Below, one piece after another: positions 9,571 through 18,457 of a stretch of DNA of 64,000 nucleotides (within the stretch, counting starts at the first letter, position 1; each line of letters begins with the position of its first letter). The translations under genes were made by a program, and so were the position numbers. A model generated the notes under the pieces. That model ran no database searches. It had not been told where the DNA came from and was given only the letters and a program-made list of their open reading frames with translations. This DNA comes from Gimesia chilikensis (GTDB lineage: Bacteria; Planctomycetota; Planctomycetia; Planctomycetales; Planctomycetaceae), in assembly GCF_008329715.1 (NCBI RefSeq), contig NZ_VTSR01000007.1, positions 372,001 through 436,000 on the forward strand. The letters run 5' to 3'.

Positions 9571-10950
9571 TTATTGTCCCATGGAAGGGGCGAGTTCCTG
9601 TTCGACCGGTTGAGGGGCGAGCGCTGATTCATGCGCCAGGCGGGCTTCTTCTTCCATTTCCTCACTGAACCGCACAAGGAAGGTCAGAAAAGCACAACAG
9701 GTAACGATCGCTCCCAGAATGAACAGAGCGGTTGGCCAGTTGATGGCCTGGGTTTTAAACAGGAAACCTGCTGTGACTGCCCCGGCGTTTCCACCGGCGC
9801 CGACGATACCTGAGACGGCTCCCAGCGCTTTTTTGTTGATGAACGGTACAACTGAGTAAGTTGCCCCTTCTGACATCTGTACAAACAGGCTGAAGACGAT
9901 CAGTGATGGCAGTGCCATGGCGAGAACACTCATCTGTGAGAAGATCATCAGAGCGATGCCTTCACAGAAGACGGCGATAAACAGCCATTTGACACGGCCG
10001 CTGAGTCCCCACTTCTGTCCGAAGCGGTCACCGAATATTCCCCCCAGGGTTCGAGCGAAGATATTCATCAGTCCGAACATCCCCGCAAAGAGACCGGCCA
10101 TTTTCACAGCCTTGGTCGTATCCATGCTTTTGAAGTAGTTGAAGTAATCGAGAAAGTAGAGGGCTGCCACATTGTTGATGGTCAGTTCGATTCCGAAACA
10201 GGCACCATAAATCACGAACAGCGCCCAGACGCGATGGTCTTTACAGACATTCAGAAATTGCCCTTTCTGCTGAGCTTTCTGAGGCATCTTGCCTGCTTCC
10301 CGGAGTTCTTTGAAGTTCCCGTCAGGAGCATCCTGGGTCAGAAAGTAATAGGCGATTCCAGTCAAGGCACACACCAGGCCGGCGAGAAACATCGATGCGC
10401 GCCAGCCGATCGAATCGCTGAACCCGAGAATGCCGACGAACAGTCCGAAAATCAGTGGCATCACCATCTGAGTCACACCACCTCCCAGGTTTCCCCAGCC
10501 GGCGGTGGTCGCATTCGCGGTTCCCACACAGTTCGGTGCGAACATTAAAGAGGTGTGATACTGCGTGATCACAAAAGCGGCCCCGATCGCCCCAATGGCG
10601 ATCCGAAAGATCAGGAACGTGGTATAATCATGTGCGAAGCCGATCCCCATCACCGGAATGGCTCCCAGAACCAGCAGCCAGGTATAAGCCAGGCGGGGGC
10701 CAATCTGATCACAGAGCCAGCCGATAAACAGTCGTGCGATCACGGTAATCGCAACCGAGCCGATAATGCACCAGCCAATCTGCTCCTTGGTCAGACTCAT
10801 TTCCTCGCGGACAATATTCATCAACGGTGCGATGCCGAACCAGGCAAAGAAACACAAAAAGAAAGCAAACCAGGACATATGAAATGCCCGCATCTGGGGC
10901 GTTGAGAAGTTAAACAGGTTGATCCGGGTTGCTTTGTTTTGAAGTTCCAT
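9571..10950 (-). CDS. narK: Nitrate/nitrite transporter, NarK/NasA type (MFS)
   Basis: The 459-residue major facilitator protein has about 12 hydrophobic segments. It carries both nitrate-signature loops of the nitrate/nitrite porter family: AGWGNLGGGVTQMVMP in the first half and GIVGAGGNAGAV in the second. RLFIGWLCDQIGPR is the MFS loop 2-3 motif, and the second-half equivalent is RTLGGIFGDRFGQKWG. It should carry nitrate (and possibly nitrite) into the cytoplasm. It is the first gene of the nitrate operon, so the operon's promoter should lie in the 565-base gap upstream. The start at 10950 has only a weak ribosome binding site, but the N-terminus (FSTPQMRAFHMSWFAFF) is typical of the family. 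Confidence 0.92.
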   Translation of the reverse strand: MELQNKATRINLFNFSTPQMRAFHMSWFAFFLCFFAWFGIAPLMNIVREEMSLTKEQIGWCIIGSVAITVIARLFIGWLCDQIGPRLAYTWLLVLGAIPVMGIGFAHDYTTFLIFRIAIGAIGAAFVITQYHTSLMFAPNCVGTANATTAGWGNLGGGVTQMVMPLIFGLFVGILGFSDSIGWRASMFLAGLVCALTGIAYYFLTQDAPDGNFKELREAGKMPQKAQQKGQFLNVCKDHRVWALFVIYGACFGIELTINNVAALYFLDYFNYFKSMDTTKAVKMAGLFAGMFGLMNIFARTLGGIFGDRFGQKWGLSGRVKWLFIAVFCEGIALMIFSQMSVLAMALPSLIVFSLFVQMSEGATYSVVPFINKKALGAVSGIVGAGGNAGAVTAGFLFKTQAINWPTALFILGAIVTCCAFLTFLVRFSEEMEEEARLAHESALAPQPVEQELAPSMGQ

Positions 10951-11515
10951 TTTCTGAGAGCTTTCTTGTGGATTCGAGGTGAACTCGAGACTGCTTCCAC
11001 TCTCTTCAGTAAAATGTCGTGGCGGATCGACGATCTGCGCAGAGATACCCTGCGTAAGAATGAGAGAGGAGTTAGACTGTGTCTGTCGGGATCAGTCAGT
11101 CTCTGCTGCAAGCATTGGAAGGAGCGCGGCACTAATGGCTTGCAGACGAATTTGAGATATCAATTGTTGAATGCTTCGGCTTTAGTTCATGTTCAATCAG
11201 ATATTCTGTGATGACTGCGACTCCACTAGCGCAACAGAGCCCGCAGAAAGGTTTACCGACAGGATGTGAAGCACGCCGGTATTAATTCTGAATGAAGACT
11301 AGGCAAAGCGTGTGCCTAAAAAATAAGACAATGATCTTAATAAAATCGGCACGTTCAGTAGAACCTTGAAAACCCCTGCAATGAGAGTCTCAATCAGGTT
11401 TTCAAGTACTCAAAAATAATCATACAGACGCATAAAACTACTATTATGTGTGCAGGTAATGCGCGTAAGTGCCCGGTATATAAGCAGGAAGCAGCATCCG
11501 GGAGAGCAGGTTCGA
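10951..11515. promoter_or_regulatory. Upstream region of the nitrate operon; no gene
   Basis: These 565 bases separate narK from the end of nadA and must hold the nitrate operon promoter. No gene was found. On the operon strand three short self-complementary spots lie within 110 bases of the narK start: TCGAG/CTCGA (10974-10988), GATCG/CGATC (11025-11035) and CGCAG/CTGCG (11038-11054). These might form leader hairpins. A 42-base imperfect palindrome lies further up at 11365-11406 and is listed separately. I could not pick a convincing -35/-10 pair. Confidence 0.4.
11365..11406. repeat. 42-base imperfect palindrome (possible nadA terminator hairpin or operator)
   Basis: The outer arms are CTTGAAAACC and GGTTTTCAAG, a perfect match over 10 bases. 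A nested inner stem, TGAGA-G-TCTCA, sits at the centre. It lies about 110 bases past the nadA stop on the minus strand. No T-run follows on either strand, so a simple intrinsic terminator is doubtful. An operator or RNA-stabilising hairpin is equally possible. Confidence 0.45.
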
Positions 11516-12505
11516 CTACTGCAGCAGGCTGCGTTCGAGAACGTCGCGGGCTTTGTCGAAGTACGGCTGCCATTCGATTTCCGGCTTACCATATTTCAGG
11601 CAGTCACGGACTTTCTGCAGCGTATTGAGAGCCATATGCGGGCAGCGGTTGCAGGCACATGTTTCTCCTGAAGATGCCATGATGCCCGGCACGGGAAGAT
11701 AATTGTGCTGGGGAGCCGATTTCTCCAGGGGGTGAATCATGTTCGCTTCGGTTGCAATCAGAAACGTACCCGGTTCTTTGATCGACATGACATACTGACG
11801 CAATTTCTCTGTCCCTCCGATGAAGTCAGAGACTTCCAGAATCGAATGCGGGCATTCGGGGTGTGCCAGGACAATCGATCCCGGATTGTTCTTCTTGGCC
11901 CGCAGCAGATCCTGCACGCTGAAGATCTCATGCACCATACAGGACCCGGGCCAGAGAATCATCTGCTGACCGGTGACTTCCTGCAGGTATCGTCCCAGGT
12001 GCTGATCCGGCACGAACAGGATTTCTTTATCAGCGGGGACCCGGTCAATGATCTCCCGGGCGTTTCCGCTGGTGACAATCCAGTCACAGAGGCTTTTAAC
12101 CTTCGCACTGGTATTGATGTAGGCCACAGTTTCAAAATCACGCCCTTCGGCTCGGAGCTTTTCCTGGAACTGGAGCAGGTCTTCGTACTGGCAACTGTCC
12201 GCCAGGGAGCACCCGGCATGCAGGTCGGGCAGCAGCACGGTTTTTTCGGGGCTGAGAATCTTGGTCGATTCCGCCATGAAGTGCACGCCGGAAAAGACGA
12301 TCGTCGATGTTTCTACTTTGACGGCATCACGGGCCAGTTTCAGGCTGTCGCCCGTAAAATCTGCGACATCCTGGATGTCTCCATCAATGTAGAAGTGAGC
12401 CAGCAGAGTTGCATCTTTTTCTTTTTTCAGTGCATCGATCTCATCCATCAGATCAAGAGGATCTTCATAGACACCTTCACCGGGATCGACTGTAGGCAAC
12501 GACAT
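11516..12505 (-). CDS. nadA: Quinolinate synthase A
   Basis: This [4Fe-4S] enzyme condenses iminoaspartate with dihydroxyacetone phosphate to make quinolinate in de novo NAD synthesis. From ATG at 12505 it is 329 residues. A longer frame is open upstream, but this start has AAAGGA about ten bases before it and begins with a normal NadA N-terminus. The conserved features are present: [33 protein letters not shown] and [15 protein letters not shown] (cluster Cys99), WPGSCMVHE (Cys189) and the C-terminal [12 protein letters not shown] motif with the last cluster cysteine. It has no nadB or nadC neighbour in the window. The gene is divergent from the PIG-L deacetylase, and a near-perfect dyad lies over its predicted promoter. 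Confidence 0.95.
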   Translation of the reverse strand: MSLPTVDPGEGVYEDPLDLMDEIDALKKEKDATLLAHFYIDGDIQDVADFTGDSLKLARDAVKVETSTIVFSGVHFMAESTKILSPEKTVLLPDLHAGCSLADSCQYEDLLQFQEKLRAEGRDFETVAYINTSAKVKSLCDWIVTSGNAREIIDRVPADKEILFVPDQHLGRYLQEVTGQQMILWPGSCMVHEIFSVQDLLRAKKNNPGSIVLAHPECPHSILEVSDFIGGTEKLRQYVMSIKEPGTFLIATEANMIHPLEKSAPQHNYLPVPGIMASSGETCACNRCPHMALNTLQKVRDCLKYGKPEIEWQPYFDKARDVLERSLLQ

Positions 12506-12626
12506 TGACTCACATCCTTTGAAATTCGAGAGCAGAAACAGGTGTGTCGAGGGGACACAAGAGCGTTGTGCCAGGTTCAACAGTTCAGCATCATAAACTT
12601 GCTGGAGAATCTGAAACCTTTGCTGT

Positions 12627-12645
12627 ACAACATTAGTAATATTGT
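12627..12645. promoter_or_regulatory. Candidate operator: 19-bp dyad in the nadA promoter region
   Basis: ACAACATTAGTAATATTGT pairs at 8 of 9 positions around a central G. It lies in the divergent nadA/deacetylase gap. On the minus strand it covers the place where a -10 element would sit downstream of TTGACG (12668..12663), as expected for a repressor site. I do not recognise it as a known NrtR, NiaR or NadQ site. Confidence 0.45.
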
Positions 12646-12668
12646 TTAAGGAATTACCTCCTCGTCAA
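12639..12668 (-). promoter_or_regulatory. Predicted nadA promoter
   Basis: On the minus strand TTGACG (12668..12663) is followed, after 17 or 18 bases, by ACAATA or CAATAT. This is a reasonable vegetative -35/-10 pair. The leader to the nadA ATG would be about 125 bases. Planctomycete promoters are poorly defined, so this is only a sequence match. Confidence 0.4.
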
Positions 12669-12710
12669 GCACCCAATATTCTATATAATTCCGTGAAGGT
12701 TTAGAACTCT

Positions 12711-13535
12711 ATGACTGATCAAACATTGCGAATCCTGGTATTTGGCGCTCACCCTGATGATTGCGACATCAAAGCGGGGGGCACAGCCGCCCTGTATCAG
12801 CAGGCCGGTCATACCGTGAAATTCGTCAGTGTGACCAATGGGGAATCGGGGCATCACCGGATTTCCGGCGAGGAACTGGCCGTGATTCGTCGTGCGGAAG
12901 CAGCTGCCGCCGGGCGTGCGCTGGGGATCGAGTACGAAGTTCTGAACAATCGCGACGGATATCTGCAACCCACGATCGAAGCCCGTTTTGAGATTATTCG
13001 ACTGATTCGTACTTTCCAGCCCGATCTGATCCTGACACACCGCCCCAACGACTATCATCCTGATCATCGATATACCTCGCAACTGGTCTGTGACGCCGCC
13101 TACATGGTTACGGTGCCTCCCATCGTGCCAGACGTCCCTGCCCTGCGGGAAAATCCGGTCATCGCATATCTGTCAGATCACTTTACCCGACCTTACCCGT
13201 TTTCGCCGACGGTGGTCATTGATATTGAACCGGTCTGGGATCGCGTGATCGACGCCCTCGACTGTCACAGCAGTCAGTTCTATGACTGGCTGGCTTATAA
13301 CCATTTCTACGAAGATGAGGTCCCTCAGGATCCCGCGGAACGCAAAGTCTGGCTCAGTGGCAAGATGAAAGATCGCATCGGCCCGCTGGCGGATCGATAT
13401 CGGGATCTGGTAATCGAAACATACGGGCCCGAACGCGGCAAAGAAATTCAACTGATCGATGCGTTTGAACCCTGCGAATATGGTTCTCCCCTGACCTCTG
13501 ACAATGTCAAAACCCTGTTTCCGTTTCTTCCCTGA
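12711..13535 (+). CDS. PIG-L (LmbE-like) family deacetylase
   Basis: The 274-residue protein has the zinc-dependent deacetylase motifs of the PIG-L/LmbE family. AHPDD is at residues 13-17, and HPDH at 116-119 (in HRPNDYHPDHRYTS) completes the metal site. The family removes acetyl groups from N-acetylglucosamine-containing substrates, as in BshB and MshB, but also has many uncharacterised members. There is no signal peptide, so it should be cytoplasmic. TATAAT at 12684-12689, 22 bases before the start, may be its -10 box, with no good -35. The next gene is a secreted cytochrome 32 bases downstream on the same strand. The substrate cannot be told from sequence. Confidence 0.82.
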   Translation: MTDQTLRILVFGAHPDDCDIKAGGTAALYQQAGHTVKFVSVTNGESGHHRISGEELAVIRRAEAAAAGRALGIEYEVLNNRDGYLQPTIEARFEIIRLIRTFQPDLILTHRPNDYHPDHRYTSQLVCDAAYMVTVPPIVPDVPALRENPVIAYLSDHFTRPYPFSPTVVIDIEPVWDRVIDALDCHSSQFYDWLAYNHFYEDEVPQDPAERKVWLSGKMKDRIGPLADRYRDLVIETYGPERGKEIQLIDAFEPCEYGSPLTSDNVKTLFPFLP

Positions 13536-13567
13536 TCTGTTTTTTTCTGAGAATGATTTGAAATAAC

Positions 13568-14920
13568 ATGCGAACGCTCTGTTTCTGCTTCTTGATGCTT
13601 GTGCAGCTTACCGTCTCTGTCAGTCCATTGATGGCAGAAGAAGAACCGTCGGCAGCACGCGGATTTCAGCTGCTGACCGAAAAGACGTACTTGCCTCCCG
13701 ACTTCGATCAGGCTGTATTTGATGATCTCTGGAAAGTCTGGCCGGAAGACCAGCGTAAGCAGGCCGAAGCAGCATCTCAGGCAGAGCGGCGACAGATGAT
13801 CTTTGATTATTACGGGATCATGCAGAAACCGAATTCAGACTCATCCCCGCTGGGCTATGTGGTCACGGACGAACAGAAGTGGGTCATGAACTGCTTTGCC
13901 TGTCATAGTGGCAAGGTAGCCGGTCAGGTGATCCCCGGAGCTCCCAACAGTCATATTGGCCTGCATACGCTGACCGAAGATGTGAGCAAAATCAAACTGC
14001 AACAGTTCAAGAAGCTGAGCCACCTGGATCTGGCTGCAGTGGGGATGCCCCTGGGAACAACGCACGGCACGACCAACGCTGTTATTTTTGGTGTCGTACT
14101 CGATTCCCTGCGTGATGGGGAGATGAATTTCGATAAAACCCGCCCGATTCCCGAACTGCTGCATCACGATATGGATCCCCCGGCCTGGTGGAACGTAAAA
14201 CGCAAATCGAAGATCTACTCCGATGCCTTCATGACCAAAAATCACCGGGTGCTGATGCAGTTCATCCTGATCCCGCGGAACAATGCACGGCAGGTTAAGC
14301 AGTGGGAGGCGGACTTCGCGAACATACTGGCTTACATTGAATCACTCGAGCCTCCCCGCTATCGCTGGCCCGTTGATGAACAGCTGGCCGCGCGGGGGCG
14401 TGTCATCTTTGATCAGAATTGCGCCCGTTGTCATGGAACTTATGGAGACAACCCCAGTTATCCCGAGAAGGTTATCCCGCTGGCTGAACTGAAGACAGAC
14501 CCCGTGCGTCATCAATCCCTGCCTCCCGCGTACCGGGCAGCCCTGAATGAGAGCTGGCTCTCTCGCTACGGTAAGGATCCGGTCGTCGAAGCCCCTGCCG
14601 GCTATGTGGCTCCGCCACTCGACGGAATCTGGGCATCAGCGCCTTATTTTCATAACGGATCGGTACCCACGCTCTGGCATGTCTTACACCCCGAAGCACG
14701 GCCACAAGTCTGGAAGCGGACCGTAGATGGTTATGATGTGAATCGCGTGGGACTGGAGATCGAAAGCCTGCCTGAGCTGCCGGCAAATCTGTCTACCGTC
14801 GAACGCAGACGCCACTTCGACACTACGAAGTTCGGCAAATCAGCCGCGGGGCACGATTATCCCAATGATCTGAATGAAGCAGAAAAACAGGCAGTACTCG
14901 AGTATCTCAAAACGTTATAA
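13568..14920 (+). CDS. Secreted dihaem c-type cytochrome
   Basis: The 450-residue protein has a signal peptide (hydrophobic core 5-20, cleavage near LMAEE). It has two haem c attachment motifs, CFACH (C109, C112, H113) and CARCH (C285, C288, H289). The second begins a class I cytochrome c-like domain (RGRVIFDQNCARCHGTYG) and has a later candidate Met/His region. The motif PPLDGIWASAPYFHNGSVPTLWHVL is characteristic of dihaem cytochromes related to the cytochrome c peroxidase/DHOR group. It should act in the periplasm in electron transfer or oxidation. Its 3' end overlaps the convergent CPBP gene by 14 bases. It could be cotranscribed with the deacetylase, though the two have no obvious link. 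Confidence 0.8.
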   Translation: MRTLCFCFLMLVQLTVSVSPLMAEEEPSAARGFQLLTEKTYLPPDFDQAVFDDLWKVWPEDQRKQAEAASQAERRQMIFDYYGIMQKPNSDSSPLGYVVTDEQKWVMNCFACHSGKVAGQVIPGAPNSHIGLHTLTEDVSKIKLQQFKKLSHLDLAAVGMPLGTTHGTTNAVIFGVVLDSLRDGEMNFDKTRPIPELLHHDMDPPAWWNVKRKSKIYSDAFMTKNHRVLMQFILIPRNNARQVKQWEADFANILAYIESLEPPRYRWPVDEQLAARGRVIFDQNCARCHGTYGDNPSYPEKVIPLAELKTDPVRHQSLPPAYRAALNESWLSRYGKDPVVEAPAGYVAPPLDGIWASAPYFHNGSVPTLWHVLHPEARPQVWKRTVDGYDVNRVGLEIESLPELPANLSTVERRRHFDTTKFGKSAAGHDYPNDLNEAEKQAVLEYLKTL

Positions 14921-16211
14921 GCTGCATCGCCTCGGGTTGTGCGGTCACGGCATCCTGCTGAGGGCTGAATGCCGCCATGCTCACAAGGAAGATCAGAAAC
15001 AGGAATACACCTGCCGCATAAAGCAGCGGATGTGCCTTCTCTCGTATCATGGTCACCGGGCTGTTTGCCGGAGGCTGTTCGGTGGAAGGATAGCCGGGAG
15101 TCCACTCCTCGCCCTGTGGCGTCATGTATTTCACCCGTGTCTTCCAGAGTTGAATACAGACGGCGGTCAGGAACAACGCTGCGGATGCCACGATTAACGG
15201 GTGCACCGGCTGAGTTTCGTCTCCCAGACTGGCGGCACTTTCGGGAAGCTCGGTCGCCATTTTCGCCATCGAGACGGCAAACGCATTGTTCATGAAATGC
15301 ACCAGCATCGGCGCCCAGAAACTGCGGGTCACGTAATACACATAATGCATAAACATCCCGAGCGGAATGACAGCAATCACATGTGCGGGGTGTGCATGCA
15401 CGATACCGAACATGATCGACGTGATCACAATTCCCGGCACCAGGCCCCAGCGTGCGATCAGACCGCGGCCAATCATCCCGCGAAAGATGAGTTCTTCTCC
15501 AATAGCGGGGAAGACGGCAATCACCAGAATCAGCGACCAGAGCGAGTTGTTCGCCGCCATATCCTTCACGATTTCCATCGTCTGCATTTCGTTGAAACGT
15601 TCGAGGATGGGAATCTGTTTTGCGATGAGACTCCAGGCGTCAAACGCAATTCGATACAATTCTCCCGACATGAGCGCCAGGGGCAGCACGCAGATAAACA
15701 GCAGGAAGCCTGTTGAAATCGCAAACGGCTGCAGATTGAGTTTTTGCAAGGGACGTTTACCCAGACGTAAGCCGACAGCAATCAGTCCGATAAAGACAAA
15801 CACGGCCTGTTCGACCCCCGCTGCCTCCAGCGGATGGCCTTCCACGAGCTGGGCAATTTCTTTGCGGAACGTGTCAGGATCCTGACTGATATTGGATGTG
15901 GCGATCAGATAAATCACCCCGCAGACCAGGAACAGCATGATTCCGATGAAATGGGCACCAAAGACCCCGAACATCCAGCAGATCGACTCAATCAGACCGG
16001 GGCCTGGCGGAGCCGCGTTTCCGGAACTTCCATCATGCGGACGAGGTGCGTCTTCCCCTTTGGCAGTCTGCAACGCTTGATCCAGAAACTGATCCAGTTC
16101 CTGGGCAGACTCTTGATCCTCTGACTCAAAAATCGGGGAATCAGCTGCGGTGTGAGCAGCGAGTCTCTCGGGATTTGTATCTTCTGAAGGAGAATTTTCA
16201 GGAGCGACCAT
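14907..16211 (-). CDS. CPBP-family intramembrane glutamic protease
   Basis: The 434-residue membrane protein starts with about 90 soluble, acidic residues and continues with about eight hydrophobic segments. GEELIFRGMIGRGL carries the EExxxR motif. MFGIVHAHPAH is the second motif with its histidine. Together they define the CAAX protease/bacteriocin-processing (CPBP, Abi) family. Members cleave substrates inside the membrane, but most bacterial ones have no known target. A proline-containing cytoplasmic segment near the C-terminus is followed by a final transmembrane helix. The gene converges on and overlaps the cytochrome gene by 14 bases. Confidence 0.85.
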   Translation of the reverse strand: MVAPENSPSEDTNPERLAAHTAADSPIFESEDQESAQELDQFLDQALQTAKGEDAPRPHDGSSGNAAPPGPGLIESICWMFGVFGAHFIGIMLFLVCGVIYLIATSNISQDPDTFRKEIAQLVEGHPLEAAGVEQAVFVFIGLIAVGLRLGKRPLQKLNLQPFAISTGFLLFICVLPLALMSGELYRIAFDAWSLIAKQIPILERFNEMQTMEIVKDMAANNSLWSLILVIAVFPAIGEELIFRGMIGRGLIARWGLVPGIVITSIMFGIVHAHPAHVIAVIPLGMFMHYVYYVTRSFWAPMLVHFMNNAFAVSMAKMATELPESAASLGDETQPVHPLIVASAALFLTAVCIQLWKTRVKYMTPQGEEWTPGYPSTEQPPANSPVTMIREKAHPLLYAAGVFLFLIFLVSMAAFSPQQDAVTAQPEAMQLITF

Positions 16212-16522
16212 GGAGATATTCTAAATCTGAGGGAAGAACGCCGGCCAAACTCGGTGCATTTACCGGAAGGTGACCGTTGTAAGTGATGAAATAGTTGAGG
16301 CTTATGCCGTAATTCTGTGTGCGGGATGTCGTCTGTTTTAATAAGTCTATGTCTTAATAGTCGGATTTACGAAGCGGGAATTTGTATTTTTTGGGGAAAT
16401 CCGGGAATCCTGTCAAATAATTGGCCGTGCGGAACGAATCCTCACCTGACGCCCGGCATTGTACAGGAACTGGTTGTCGCATTTCGTTCAAATCCCGATA
16501 TGATAGAAATACTGTCTCAAGC
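16212..16522. other. Divergent promoter region, no gene
   Basis: These 311 bases separate the CPBP gene from the kinase. The stretch is AT-rich. TTGTCG (16474-16479) and TATGAT (16499-16504), 19 bases apart, point toward the kinase as a weak promoter candidate. No small gene, RNA gene or strong inverted repeat was seen. Confidence 0.35.
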
Positions 16523-18034
16523 ATGAACAGATTACCTTCTGTAGAGATCCCCCTGATCGAGCGCAATTCAGCAATGGCCCCCAATACATCTTCAGACTCC
16601 GGCACCCCGCAGCAAGATCGACAGTTGCAGTACTGCGCGAACTGCAATTCCACTTACTTTCAGCAGTCCGGTTCTGATAATTGCCCCGTCTGCGGTGCAC
16701 ACGTGGATGACATTTCGTTGATGGATCTCCAGGAAACAATCGTCGTGCAGGAGATCGACGGGCTGATTGAGCATGCAGACTCCGGCTCCGTTGTTGTGGA
16801 GGATCCGATTGCAGGTACCGATCTGCACGTTTATCAGTGTCAGTCGCTCCTGGGCCGGGGAGGCATGGGCATGGTCTACCTGGCCACCCATCGCGATCTG
16901 GGACGCCAGTGTGCCTTGAAGATTCTGCTGCCACATCTTTCGGAACGCGATCCTGAATACGTGCAGCGTTTCATTCATGAAGGTCGTGCCGTCGCCACCT
17001 TGAATCATCCCAATATTGTGACCGCCCATGCGATTGGCGAAGAACGCGGTTATCGATTTCTGGAAATGGAACTGATCACCGGACGTGCGTTGAGCCATGT
17101 CGTCCGCGAGGATGGCCCCCTCTCTGCCCTGCACGCGACATCATTGATCGCACAGGTGGCGTCAGGTCTGGGAACCGCGCACGCTAAAGGCATCATTCAC
17201 CAGGATCTGAAGCTGGAAAACATTCTGTTGACCGGTGCGGGAGTCCCAAAAATCGCTGATTTCGGCCTGGCGAAGCGCATCTCTGCAGAAGAGGGAGGCG
17301 CGCATCAGCACAATCTGGCCGGTACTCCAAATTACATGGCACCGGAACTCTTTCAAGGCGGCATGGCCAGCGCTACCTCGGACGTTTATTCGCTGGGGGT
17401 CTGCTTCTTTGTGTTGCTCACAGGCCATCTGCCTCACCGTGCGGAAAACTTTAATGCCCTGATTCAGGATGTGGTTTCCAAACCGGCACCGAGCGTACGC
17501 GATCTCTGCCCCGAGATCCCTCTGGAGATCGCTGAGTGTGTCTCCCTCATGCTGGATAAGAGTCCTATGAACCGGTTTCAAAACGGTTACATGGCCTCTC
17601 TGTTCCTGAATGCAATTCTCGGCCAGGTACAGAATATCGAGTCGATGCTGCACGAAGCGTTTGGGAATAATCGCAATGTTTCCTGGAAACGCAACGGTCA
17701 CCAGTACATCCTCGAAGTCAAACAGAGTGAACGACGCAAGCAGACTGTCATCATCGAACCCAGCGAACACCAATTGCATGAACGACTGCTGTTAATCTAC
17801 AGCACCTGCTGTGATGCCCAGGCCGAATATTACGAGGAAGCACTGCGTCTGAATTCCGAAATATCGCATGGGGGAATCTCGATTCGGGACGTGAATGGCC
17901 AGGCAAAGTTCGTCATGGTGGATACCTTCCCCCGCTCTTCAGTTGATGCAGAGGATATTCGCAAAAGCGTGATCGCCGTGGCCCAGCACGCCGATGAAAT
18001 CGAAGAGAAACTGACCGGCCACGATTTTCACTAG
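16523..18034 (+). CDS. Serine/threonine protein kinase with N-terminal zinc ribbon
   Basis: From ATG at 16523 it is 503 residues; ATG at 16574 is an alternative. The predicted -10 box at 16499-16504 would leave only a short leader for the first. Cys38/41 and Cys54/57 (YCANC, CPVCG) form a zinc ribbon. The kinase domain follows: glycine loop LGRGGMGMVY (110-119), Lys133 in ALKIL, Glu in HEGRA, catalytic loop IIHQDLKLEN and DFGLAK. The residue before the catalytic Asp is Gln, not Arg, so this is a non-RD kinase. Such kinases are usually not activated by loop phosphorylation. There is no transmembrane segment, so it should be cytosolic. About 150 C-terminal residues have no recognised domain and may be a sensor or substrate-binding part. 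Confidence 0.88.
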   Translation: MNRLPSVEIPLIERNSAMAPNTSSDSGTPQQDRQLQYCANCNSTYFQQSGSDNCPVCGAHVDDISLMDLQETIVVQEIDGLIEHADSGSVVVEDPIAGTDLHVYQCQSLLGRGGMGMVYLATHRDLGRQCALKILLPHLSERDPEYVQRFIHEGRAVATLNHPNIVTAHAIGEERGYRFLEMELITGRALSHVVREDGPLSALHATSLIAQVASGLGTAHAKGIIHQDLKLENILLTGAGVPKIADFGLAKRISAEEGGAHQHNLAGTPNYMAPELFQGGMASATSDVYSLGVCFFVLLTGHLPHRAENFNALIQDVVSKPAPSVRDLCPEIPLEIAECVSLMLDKSPMNRFQNGYMASLFLNAILGQVQNIESMLHEAFGNNRNVSWKRNGHQYILEVKQSERRKQTVIIEPSEHQLHERLLLIYSTCCDAQAEYYEEALRLNSEISHGGISIRDVNGQAKFVMVDTFPRSSVDAEDIRKSVIAVAQHADEIEEKLTGHDFH

Positions 18035-18457
18035 GCCGCCTTCCACTCTCTGTATCTGATCAGAGGGGTTACAGGGATTATAAAGGCCAGGGCAGCCTGT
18101 CAGCCGGTGCCGTTTTGCTGCGAGCAACTGACATAATCAGGCGGATTTAGTGTGAAATCCCCCCGAACCAGAAGCAGGCGCTTGACCCTGCTTTCCAGGC
18201 AGGGATATATTGAAATCAGAGACGTGACGGGAAACAAGCGCGCAGTTCCGACAGCGACAACGTATTCCCGTCTCTCAAAACCGCTCTTTCTGAGTGTACA
18301 TGTTTATGCTGGCCGGTCTGAATTCATCCTGATAACAAGGTGATTTTACAGTGAATTGGTAAAGACTCTATGGGATTTTCCCGGGTTACGTCGATATACT
18401 GTAACAGACAGCCAATTGCTCATTTCCGTGCATCGTGAGAAACTTCGGGGTTATTAC
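18035..18457. promoter_or_regulatory. Intergenic region with a promoter candidate
   Basis: This is 423 bases without a convincing gene. TTGACC (18182-18187) and TATATT (18206-18211) are 18 bases apart and point toward the secreted protein gene, with a leader of about 240 bases. TATACT at 18395-18400 is a second, nearer -10 candidate without a good -35. A 63-codon frame at 18152-18343 has no ribosome binding site and is not accepted. Confidence 0.35.

Noticed and set aside
11128-11144. Sigma-54-like GGCAC ... TTGCA upstream of narK
   Set aside because: The spacing is two bases too long for a GG/GC sigma-54 site, and it points away from the nitrate operon.
18152-18343. 63-codon plus-strand frame after the kinase
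   Set aside because: No ribosome binding site, basic low-pattern sequence and no family; it lies over a promoter candidate.
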